In this document: one piece after another, positions 6,842 to 13,084 of the stretch
Layout: each line of letters begins with the position of its first letter
Numbering within the stretch: position 1 is the first letter of the stretch
NCBI GenBank assembly: GCA_028292345.1
Contig: JAQGMN010000054.1
Coordinates: 1 to 15,194 of the forward strand
Length of the DNA stretch: 15,194 nt
From: Polaromonas sp.
Lineage (GTDB): Bacteria > Pseudomonadota > Gammaproteobacteria > Burkholderiales > Burkholderiaceae_C
Direction: 5' to 3'
The notes under the pieces: generated by a model
The model's database searches: none
What the model was told of the DNA's origin: nothing
The model's input: only the letters and a program-made list of their open reading frames with translations
Position numbers and translations under genes: made by a program

Positions 6842-7531
6842 TCAGAACGTGAATTTCGACGGCTCGCGGAAATTGAGCAGTCGGGGCGCGACCGTGTCCC
6901 ACGCTTGCACGGTGCGAAAGGATTCCTTGCCGACGCGGGTGATGAGCGTGGCGCGCATCATCGGCTCGTAGCCGACGATGGCGCTGAGCCGGCCGCCGAT
7001 CTTGAGCAGATCGAGCAGCGCCGGCGGCACTTCGGCCACCGAGCCGCTGAGCACGATCGCGTCGAACGGGCCGCGCAGCGCGCCGTTCTCGGACACCGCC
7101 TCGGCCAGGCTGGCCGCGCCGTCGGCCAGGCGCACCTCGGCGTTGTAGATGCCGGCTTTCTGCAGGTTGCGGCGTGCCGTTTCCACCAGCGCCGGCTCGA
7201 TCTCCAGCGTGATGACCTGTTGGGCGCGGTGCGCGAGCAGCGCGGCCATGTAGCCGGAACCGGTGCCGATCTCCAGCACCTTTTCATGCTTTTGCACGGC
7301 CAGGTCCTGCAGGATGCGGGCTTCCACCTTGGGCTCGAGCATGCACTGGCCGGGGTTGCGCTGCGGCGGCAGCGGGATTTGCATGTCGGCGAAGGCCAGC
7401 GCCTTGCAGGCCGGCGGCACGAAGTCCTCGCGCCGGACCAGTGCGAGCAGGGACAGGACCTGGCTGTCGAGCACCTCCCAGGGGCGGATTTGCTGCTCGA
7501 TCATGTTGAAGCGGGCTTGTTCGAAGTTCAT
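6842..7531 (-). CDS. pcm: Protein-L-isoaspartate O-methyltransferase family protein
   Basis: This 229-residue class I SAM methyltransferase of the PIMT family is related to the enzyme that methylates isoaspartate to begin repair of aged proteins. The SAM-binding motif I is VLEIGTGSGY (85-94), followed by an acidic motif II region (ITLEIEPA, 107-114). The N-terminal MIEQQIRP and the segment VRREDFVPP (32-40) are typical of PIMT-family proteins. The usual substrate-site sequence around ISQP is replaced here by PPQRNPGQCMLEPKV (55-69), so true isoaspartate repair is less certain. The ATG at 7531 is chosen over one at 7576 because homology begins at MNFEQARFNM and an AGG lies just upstream. It is 63 bp after the RND gene and 29 bp before the rhodanese gene. 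Confidence 0.85.
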   Translation of the reverse strand: MNFEQARFNMIEQQIRPWEVLDSQVLSLLALVRREDFVPPACKALAFADMQIPLPPQRNPGQCMLEPKVEARILQDLAVQKHEKVLEIGTGSGYMAALLAHRAQQVITLEIEPALVETARRNLQKAGIYNAEVRLADGAASLAEAVSENGALRGPFDAIVLSGSVAEVPPALLDLLKIGGRLSAIVGYEPMMRATLITRVGKESFRTVQAWDTVAPRLLNFREPSKFTF

Positions 7532-7594
7532 GGCGGACCTGTTGTGGGGGCGTTGGTATGGATAGGAAGAGGGCATGCGGCGCAGCCGCTGATT

Positions 7595-10500
7595 TTAGAC
7601 GGCGCGCGCTTCGCCATCCTGACGCGCAATCGCAGCGCCGGCCTGCGCTGGCGGCGCTGCCTTGCCGCCGAATTTTCGCCTGAACCACTGCGCCAGGTCG
7701 TCCATGTAGCAATAGGTCACCGGCACCACGACCAGCGTCAGCAGCGACGAGGTGATGACGCCGCCGATCACCGCCTGGCCCATGGGCGCGCGCTGCTCGG
7801 AGCCCTCGGTCAGCGCGAAGGCCAGCGGCACCATGCCGAAGATCATCGCCAGCGTGGTCATCAGGATCGGCCGCAGCCGGACCCGGGCGGCTGTCAGCAG
7901 CGCTTCGCTGCGCTCCATGCCTTCGGCCCGCATGCGGATGGCGAAATCGACCAGCAAGATGGCATTCTTGGTCACCAGCCCCATCAGCATGACGATGCCG
8001 ATGAGGGAAAACATCGACAGCGTCGAGCCGAACAGCAGCAGCGCCAGCACCACGCCGATCAGCGTCAGCGGCAGCGAGGTCATCAGCGCCATCGGCTGCA
8101 AAAAGCTCTTGAACTGGCTGGCCAGGATCATGTAGATGAACACCACCGCCATCACCAGCGCCGACACCGCATAGCCGAACGATTCGGCCATGTTCTTGGT
8201 CGAGCCGCTGAAGGCGTAGCGGTAGCCGGGCGGAAAATTGATGCCCGCCAGCGCCGCCTTGATGTCGCCGGACACCTCGCCGGCCGAGCGCCGGTAGACG
8301 TTGGCATTGATGGCGACTTCGCGCGTCAGGTCGCGGCGGTTGATCTGGTTCGCCCCGGCGGCTTCGCGCACGCCGGCCAGCTGGCTGAGGCGCACAATGC
8401 GCGCCGAGCCGTCGGCATTGCTGCCCACGGCGCTGCTCATGAAGGGCAGGCGCTCCAGGTCCTGCGGCGTGTTGCGCGCATCGGGCGCGAGCCGAACATT
8501 CACGTCGTAGGTCTGGTCGTCGGGCGCGCGCCAGTTGCCCACTGTCTGCCCGGCGATCAGCGTGCGCAGCGACGCGGCGATCTGCGAGGCCGACAGGCCC
8601 AGGCTGGACGCGGCTTCGCGCCGCACGTCGAGCTCGATCACCGGCTGGTCGGCCTTCAGGCTCGAATCGAGATCGACCAGGCCGGGAATGCCGCCGATGC
8701 TTTGCGTCACCTGCCGGGTCAGCCGGCCCAGTTCCTGCAGGTCCGGCCCCTGCAATGAAAACTCGATCTGCTTGTTGCCGCCGACCGCGTCGAGCAGCCC
8801 GGCATGCGTCACGGTGATGCCCGGAACGTTCTTGAGCCGGTCGCGCAGCACGGCCGACATCTCGTCGGCATTGCGCGTGCGCGCCTTGCGGTCCACCAGC
8901 CGCACATAGACGCTGGCGTACATCTTTCCCTGCGCGTTGCCGGTGTTCAGCGTCGATAGCGTGTAGCGCACTTCGGGGAACTCGCGGACGATGGCGTCGA
9001 CCTGGCGCGCCTTGGCCTCGGTGGCTTCGAGCGACGAGCCGACCGGCGTGTAGAAGTTCAGCGACGTTTCCGAAAAGTCGGCCTTGGGGACGAATTCGGT
9101 GCCCAGCAGCGGCACCATGAACAGGCTGGCGACGAAAATCCCCAGCGCCAGGCCCAGCGTGGCCAGCTTGTGAACCAGCGCCCGGCGCAGGATGCCCTGG
9201 TAGCTGCGGCTCATGGCCTCGGTGGCGCTGTCGAACCAGCCGGTCACGCGGCCAATGGTCTTGTCGTAGCGGGTCACCGGCGGGCCGCGCCTGCCGTGCG
9301 GTTCGATGGCCGGGTCGTGCCAGAGGCTCGACAGCATCGGGTCGAGCGTGAAGCTGACGAACATCGAGATCAGCACCGCCGCCACGATGGTGACGCCGAA
9401 TTCATGGAAGAACTTGCCGATGATGCCGCCCATGAAGCCGATCGGCAAGAACACCGCGACGATCGAGAAGGTCGTGGCCAGCACGGCCAGGCCGATCTCC
9501 CGCGTGCCGTCCATCGACGCCTGGTAGGGCATTTTCCCCATCTGCACATGGCGCACGATGTTCTCGCGCACCACGATGGCGTCGTCGATCAGCAGGCCCA
9601 CGCACAGCGACAGCGCCATCAGCGTGATCATGTTGATGGTGAAGCCGAACAGGTTCATGAACAAAAAGGTGCCGATGATCGAGATCGGCAGCGTCAGCCC
9701 GGTGATGACGGTCGAGCGCCAGGAGTTCAGGAACAAAAACACGATCAGCACCGTCAGCAGCGCGCCTTCGATCAGGGTGCGGCGAACGTTTTCGACCGCG
9801 ATGCGGATCGGCCGCGAGGCGTCGAGGATCAGTTCCAGCCGCGCGCCGGGCGGCAGCAGCGGCTGCAGTTCGGCAACGGCCCGGTTCAGCCCGTCGACCA
9901 CGCCGATGGTGTTTTCATCCTGAGCCTTTTGCACCGTGAGCAGCAGGGTGCGCTGGCCGTTGTACAGCGCCAGGCTGTCGATTTCCTGGGCGCCGTCGGC
10001 AATCCGGGCGACCTGGCCGACGGTGACCGGCGCACCGCCCTTGCGCGCCACGATGATGCCGCCAAAGTCTTCGGGCCGCTTCATGCGGGCGTCGATCCGC
10101 ACGCTGCGCTCCTCGGCCAGCGAGCGGATCGCGCCCATGGGCAGGTCCTGGTTTTCGCTGCGCACCGCACCCGCGACCTGGTCGGCCGTGATGCCCAGCG
10201 ACTCCATGGCCTGCGGGTTCAGGTAGATGTTGATTTCGCGCTTGGTCCCGCCCACCAGCGTCACCGAGCCGGCGCCGGGAACGTTTTCCAGCCGCTTTTT
10301 CAACACCTGGTCTGCCCAGTTGGTCAGCTCGATGGCTGACATGGGCCGGTCGGCGGGCTGTGCCTGAACCACGAAATCGAGCGCAGGCGGCTCATTCAAG
10401 CCAGGACCGCGGAACCGGCTTTGCCGGGCCGCAGGCGCAGCGGCCCCCTCGGGGCGCAGCGAACCACGCGAAGCGGGGAGCGTGGGGGCAACATTCGGCA

Positions 10501-10930
10501 AGACTGCAATGGACCATATCGCCCGGCTGGACGGGTCGAAGCGCAGCACGCGCGGCTCCTTCACCTCGTCGCGGAGCAAAGGCCGGATGGCGGCGATTTT
10601 CTCGCGCACGTCCTCGGCCGCCTTGCGCCCGTCGATCGACAGCTGGAACTCGATGATGACCACCGACTGGCCCTGGAAGCTGCGCGAGGTCAGCGTGTTG
10701 ACGCCGGCCACCGAGTTGACGCCTTCCTCGATCTTTCGGGTCACCTCGGTTTCAACGATCTCGGGCGAGGCGCCGGGATAGTCGGCGGTGACCACCACCA
10801 CCGGAAAGTCGATGTTCGGGAACTGGTCGACCTGCATGCGCTGGTAGGAAAAAAGCCCCAGCACCACGATGGCCAGCATCATCATGGTGGCAAACACCGG
10901 ATTCCTGAGACTGACCTGGGTGAACCACAT
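7595..10930 (-). CDS. RND (HAE1-type) efflux pump permease carrying a repeat-encoded in-frame insertion
   Basis: This 1111-residue inner-membrane proton/drug antiporter is homologous to the AcrB/MdtB family. TM1 is at about residues 11-29. Further membrane segments lie at about 386-540, 588-608 and 915-1075. The proton-relay residues are Asp 449 and Asp 450 (GLLIDDAIVVREN) and Lys 988 (GLVTKNAILLVDF). Porter-domain landmarks include DQVLKKRLENV (207-217) and GSVTLVGGTKREINIYLNP (221-239). Residues 147-179, rich in Ala/Pro/Arg, are encoded by a palindromic genomic repeat (10398-10491). Without it the sequence would read AVLPNEPPALDFV, which looks like normal pump sequence, and the protein would be 1078 residues. 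The gene follows the adaptor gene by 11 bp with its start codon inside a small hairpin. It probably forms a tripartite pump with the adaptor and a TolC channel. Substrate unknown. Otherwise intact. Confidence 0.95.
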   Translation of the reverse strand: MWFTQVSLRNPVFATMMMLAIVVLGLFSYQRMQVDQFPNIDFPVVVVTADYPGASPEIVETEVTRKIEEGVNSVAGVNTLTSRSFQGQSVVIIEFQLSIDGRKAAEDVREKIAAIRPLLRDEVKEPRVLRFDPSSRAIWSIAVLPNVAPTLPASRGSLRPEGAAAPAARQSRFRGPGLNEPPALDFVVQAQPADRPMSAIELTNWADQVLKKRLENVPGAGSVTLVGGTKREINIYLNPQAMESLGITADQVAGAVRSENQDLPMGAIRSLAEERSVRIDARMKRPEDFGGIIVARKGGAPVTVGQVARIADGAQEIDSLALYNGQRTLLLTVQKAQDENTIGVVDGLNRAVAELQPLLPPGARLELILDASRPIRIAVENVRRTLIEGALLTVLIVFLFLNSWRSTVITGLTLPISIIGTFLFMNLFGFTINMITLMALSLCVGLLIDDAIVVRENIVRHVQMGKMPYQASMDGTREIGLAVLATTFSIVAVFLPIGFMGGIIGKFFHEFGVTIVAAVLISMFVSFTLDPMLSSLWHDPAIEPHGRRGPPVTRYDKTIGRVTGWFDSATEAMSRSYQGILRRALVHKLATLGLALGIFVASLFMVPLLGTEFVPKADFSETSLNFYTPVGSSLEATEAKARQVDAIVREFPEVRYTLSTLNTGNAQGKMYASVYVRLVDRKARTRNADEMSAVLRDRLKNVPGITVTHAGLLDAVGGNKQIEFSLQGPDLQELGRLTRQVTQSIGGIPGLVDLDSSLKADQPVIELDVRREAASSLGLSASQIAASLRTLIAGQTVGNWRAPDDQTYDVNVRLAPDARNTPQDLERLPFMSSAVGSNADGSARIVRLSQLAGVREAAGANQINRRDLTREVAINANVYRRSAGEVSGDIKAALAGINFPPGYRYAFSGSTKNMAESFGYAVSALVMAVVFIYMILASQFKSFLQPMALMTSLPLTLIGVVLALLLFGSTLSMFSLIGIVMLMGLVTKNAILLVDFAIRMRAEGMERSEALLTAARVRLRPILMTTLAMIFGMVPLAFALTEGSEQRAPMGQAVIGGVITSSLLTLVVVPVTYCYMDDLAQWFRRKFGGKAAPPAQAGAAIARQDGEARAV
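10398..10491 (-). repeat. 94-bp palindromic Comamonadaceae-type repeat inserted in frame within the RND gene
   Basis: The segment reads TTGCCCCCACGCTCCCCGCT... to ...GGTTCCGCGGTCCTGGCTT on the minus strand. It matches, from memory, a repeat common in intergenic regions of Comamonadaceae. It is packed with inverted repeats on the plus strand: CCGGC-TTT-GCCGG (10415-10427), GGGCCGC (10426-10432) with GCGGCCC (10440-10446), GCCCC-n3-GGGGC (10443-10455), and CCACGC (10464-10469) with GCGTGG (10480-10485). It is flanked by the direct repeat CATTC at 10393-10397 and 10492-10496, a probable 5-bp target duplication. Element plus one duplication is 99 nt, so the reading frame survives. No transposase is encoded, so it must be mobilised in trans if it is mobile at all. 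Confidence 0.8.
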
Positions 10931-10940
10931 GGCAATGTGG
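10925..10940 (-). promoter_or_regulatory. Hairpin enclosing the RND start codon
   Basis: A perfect 6-bp inverted repeat with a 4-nt loop (CCACAT-TGCC-ATGTGG on the minus strand) begins one base after the adaptor stop codon. Its 3' arm contains the RND ATG (10930-10928). No good ribosome site lies in the 11-bp gap. This arrangement fits translational coupling, where ribosomes finishing the adaptor open the hairpin. That role is inferred. Confidence 0.45.
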
Positions 10941-10941
10941 C

Positions 10942-12141
10942 TCAGGGCGACGTCTTGGCCGATACCGGCGACTGCTCGCCGGGAACCGTGCCTGCGCCGC
11001 CGGGCGCGCCCATGTTCGTGAAGCGGACCTGCGTGCCTTCCGTCAGCGGGCCGATGTTGCCGCGAATCACCCGCGTGCCCTCGGCCAGTCCCTGCACGGC
11101 AAACAGCGCTTCGCCACCGGCCATGCCGCGCGCGCCCGGTTCAACGGACCGGTGCGCCACGCGCCCGTTCTCGATCGCCTGGACATAGGGCGCCGGCTTG
11201 TCGGTGCGCAGGCTGCTGACCGGCAGCGCCAGCTGCGCCGCCTGCGCCGTGCCCAGCGTTCCCTGGGCGAACAGGCCCTGGCGCAAGGGCAGGGCGGCGT
11301 TGCCGGTGTCAATGCTCAGGTAGACCAGCACGCTGCGGCTGCCTCCCTGGGCGCTGGGATTGATGCGGGCCACCCGGGCCTGGACGGCTTGCGGGCTGCC
11401 CTCGATCTGCAGCGCCGCGCGCTGGCCCACGCGAACGCGCATCGATTCCTGCGCGCCCAGGCTGGCTTCGAGTTCTAGCCGGCCCAGGTCCACGATTTCA
11501 ACAATCCGGGTGTCGATGCCGACGCGCTCGCCGGGCTGCGCCAGGCGCTGCGCCACCTGGCCGCTGATCGGCGACCTGAGCACCGTGTCCTCGACCGACC
11601 TGGCCGCCACTTCGGCGCCCGCCAGCGCCGCCTTGTAGGTGGAACGGGCGGCATTCAGGTTGGCCTGCGAGGTGTCCAGCGCGGTGCGCGAGATGAAGCC
11701 CTGGTTCACCAGCGCCTGGTTGTTGTCGAACTGGCGCTGCGCCACCTCGACCTGCGCCCTGCTGGACTCAGCCTGCTCGCGGGCCTGGCGCACCCGCGCG
11801 GCATATTCGCCCGCCTCGATGCGCGCGATGACCTGGCCCGCCTTGACGGCATCGCCTTCGCGCACCGCGAGGCCCTGCAGCTCGCCGGAAACGCGGGCCT
11901 TGATGAACGCCGAGTTGACCGCCTTCAGCGTGCCCGAAATGGCAATGCCCTGCGCCATGTCGCGCGCCTGCACGGTGGCGACGTCGGATTCGGCCAGTTC
12001 GACCCAGCCCGCAGGCCGGCCGCTGCCGGCCGCCGCCAGGGCCTGCTGCTGTGCCTTGCGCGCCGCCATCGTGCGCACCAGGCCGGCGGCCAGCAGCGCG
12101 ATGACGAGAAGGGCCAGCGCCCAGGGCATCCAGCGCTTCAT
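10942..12141 (-). CDS. RND efflux periplasmic adaptor (membrane fusion protein)
   Basis: This 399-residue HlyD/AcrA-type adaptor links the inner-membrane pump to the outer-membrane channel. A single N-terminal membrane anchor (about residues 6-23) has no lipobox cysteine. The biotinyl-lipoyl domain is split into two halves, around IAISGTLKAVNSAFIKARVS (66-85) through GQVIARIEAGEYAARV, and LRSPISGQVAQRLAQPGERV (188-207). Between them lies a coiled-coil hairpin of about 70 residues (112-184), rich in Ala, Gln and Arg. Beta-barrel and membrane-proximal domains follow. The C-terminal tail is Gly/Pro/Ser-rich and probably flexible. The gene begins 3 bp after the tetR stop and ends 11 bp before the RND gene, so the three are one operon. 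Confidence 0.94.
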   Translation of the reverse strand: MKRWMPWALALLVIALLAAGLVRTMAARKAQQQALAAAGSGRPAGWVELAESDVATVQARDMAQGIAISGTLKAVNSAFIKARVSGELQGLAVREGDAVKAGQVIARIEAGEYAARVRQAREQAESSRAQVEVAQRQFDNNQALVNQGFISRTALDTSQANLNAARSTYKAALAGAEVAARSVEDTVLRSPISGQVAQRLAQPGERVGIDTRIVEIVDLGRLELEASLGAQESMRVRVGQRAALQIEGSPQAVQARVARINPSAQGGSRSVLVYLSIDTGNAALPLRQGLFAQGTLGTAQAAQLALPVSSLRTDKPAPYVQAIENGRVAHRSVEPGARGMAGGEALFAVQGLAEGTRVIRGNIGPLTEGTQVRFTNMGAPGGAGTVPGEQSPVSAKTSP

Positions 12142-12144
12142 GCT

Positions 12145-12825
12145 TCAGGCCTTTGCGCCGCCCTGGGGCGCATTGCCTGGCGCAGCGCGCATGCCGTCCA
12201 GGAGGATGCCCAGCTGCGAGGCGATGAATTTTTTCGGATCGAGCGTGAAATCGATGGGCATGCACACGCCCATCGAATGCTGCGACAGGATGATGAAAAC
12301 CATCGGCGCCACCACGCTGTACACCGCATAGTCCAGGTCCATGGCGCGGAATTCGCCGCGGTCGATGCCGCGCTGCAGGATGCGGCGGATCAGCGAATGG
12401 CCGGGCTGCACCACCTCCTGCTGGTAGAAGGCGGCAATGTCCGGGAAGTTGGCGGCCTCGCTCATCATCAGCTTGGTCAGGCCCGACGCCTTGGTCGCGC
12501 CCACCCGGTCCCACCAGCTGTTCATGCAGTAGCGCAGCATATCGCAGCTGCTGCCCTTGAAGGCTTGGAAGTCGCTGTTCCACTCGACCAGGCGCCCCGA
12601 AATGCTTTCGCGCACCACCGCCTTGAACAGCTCGTCCTTGCTGGGAAAGTAGAGGAACAGCGTGCCTTTGGACACGCCGGCGCGCGCGGCGACTTCCTCC
12701 ACCCGGGTGGCGGCAAAGCCTTTTTCAACAAACAGGTCCAGCGCGGCGTCCAGCAACTCGCCGGGACGGGCTTCCTTGCGGCGCTCGCGTTTCGCGCCGG
12801 GACTGGGTGAGGTGTCGGTAGGCAA
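12145..12825 (-). CDS. TetR/AcrR-family repressor of the efflux operon
   Basis: This is a 226-residue TetR-family regulator. The N-terminal helix-turn-helix domain spans about residues 22-70, with ELLDAALDLFVEKGFAATRV and the recognition-helix segment VSKGTLFLYFPSKDELFKAV typical of the family. The remainder is a helical ligand-binding domain that presumably senses pump substrates. The start is taken as TTG at 12825: an in-frame TAA lies upstream (12844-12846), no ATG or GTG lies before the conserved domain, and the only other candidate is an ATT at 12831. No Shine-Dalgarno sequence is visible. It is the first gene of its operon, directly below a promoter with an overlapping palindrome, so it very likely represses itself and the pump genes. 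The effector is unknown. Confidence 0.93.
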   Translation of the reverse strand: MPTDTSPSPGAKRERRKEARPGELLDAALDLFVEKGFAATRVEEVAARAGVSKGTLFLYFPSKDELFKAVVRESISGRLVEWNSDFQAFKGSSCDMLRYCMNSWWDRVGATKASGLTKLMMSEAANFPDIAAFYQQEVVQPGHSLIRRILQRGIDRGEFRAMDLDYAVYSVVAPMVFIILSQHSMGVCMPIDFTLDPKKFIASQLGILLDGMRAAPGNAPQGGAKA

Positions 12826-12841
12826 GGGAATGGGGGCTGAG

Positions 12842-12867
12842 TATTACTGACTGACTGGTTAGTAATA
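12842..12867. promoter_or_regulatory. Probable TetR-type operator
   Basis: A 26-bp inverted repeat has half-sites TATTACTGAC and, on the other strand, TATTACTAAC, which match at 9 of 10 positions around a 6-bp centre. It starts 17 bp upstream of the tetR TTG codon and overlaps the -10 box and the predicted transcription start. This is where a TetR-family autorepressor would be expected to bind. Confidence 0.7.
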
Positions 12868-12892
12868 TAGCTTGTTGCCTTGGCGCCGTCAA
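12864..12892 (-). promoter_or_regulatory. Sigma70-like promoter of the tetR-adaptor-RND operon
   Basis: On the minus strand, TTGACG (12892-12887) and TATATT (12869-12864) are separated by exactly 17 bp. This is a near-consensus -35/-10 pair. Transcription would begin near 12857, giving a leader of about 32 nt before the TTG start. The -10 lies inside the palindromic operator, consistent with repression by blocking RNA polymerase. Confidence 0.65.
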
Positions 12893-12946
12893 CCGCAAGG
12901 GCGGCGGCTTGGCCTGGCGCGCCTTCGTTCTAACCCTTCAGGTGAT

Positions 12947-13014
12947 TTTTCAGTATCAAATAGGCTTCTTGCGCAGGCGTGGTGTGCGCAAGTAGCTATT
13001 AATTAAGTAGCAAA
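12947..13014. repeat. Second Comamonadaceae-type dispersed repeat (imperfect hairpin)
   Basis: The segment contains CAAATAGGCTTCTTGCGCA, then TGCGCAAGTAGCTATTAATT and GTAGCAAA. From memory it resembles a repeat frequent in Comamonadaceae intergenic DNA (AAATAGGCTTC...GCGC...GCGCAAGTAGCTATTAATT...TAGCAAA). It has an 8-bp perfect stem, CTTGCGCA (12968-12975) with TGCGCAAG (12985-12992), extended imperfectly by AATAG/CTATT. It lies between the gudD terminator and the efflux promoter. I see nothing coding in it. Confidence 0.6.
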
Positions 13015-13056
13015 ACCGCATCGTCCGCCTTGTGCGCCATGAAGGACGGATGCGGT
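13011..13056 (-). terminator. Rho-independent terminator of gudD
   Basis: Starting 28 nt after the gudD stop codon on the minus strand, ACCGCATC (8 bp) and, after one bulged base, GTCC (4 bp) pair with their complements across a 17-nt loop. The arms lie at 13015-13026 and 13044-13056. TTTT follows at once (13014-13011), then a T/A-rich stretch. This separates gudD transcription from the efflux operon. Confidence 0.65.
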
Positions 13057-13084
13057 GATTCCGCTGCGCGGTTGCGTGGCGGTC

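Noticed and set aside
7532..7576. Upstream ATG (7576) for the methyltransferase
   Set aside because: It adds 15 residues before the conserved MNFEQARFNM start and lies near the RND stop without a ribosome site.
6905..8758. 617-codon plus-strand open frame rich in His, Gln and Arg
   Set aside because: It is antisense to the well-supported pcm and RND genes. Its composition is the typical reverse-frame shadow of GC-rich coding DNA and it shows no recognisable domain.
9170..10339. 389-codon plus-strand open frame
   Set aside because: It is a shadow of the RND gene, rich in His/Asp/Gln/Arg, with no motifs.
10398..10491. RND gene as a pseudogene disrupted by the repeat
   Set aside because: The insertion keeps the frame (99 nt net), contains no stop on the coding strand, and all downstream motifs are intact to a normal C-terminus.
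12842..13056. Hairpin-rich region as a CRISPR array or small RNA gene
   Set aside because: There are no regularly spaced direct repeats. The structures are explained by a promoter/operator, a dispersed repeat and a terminator.
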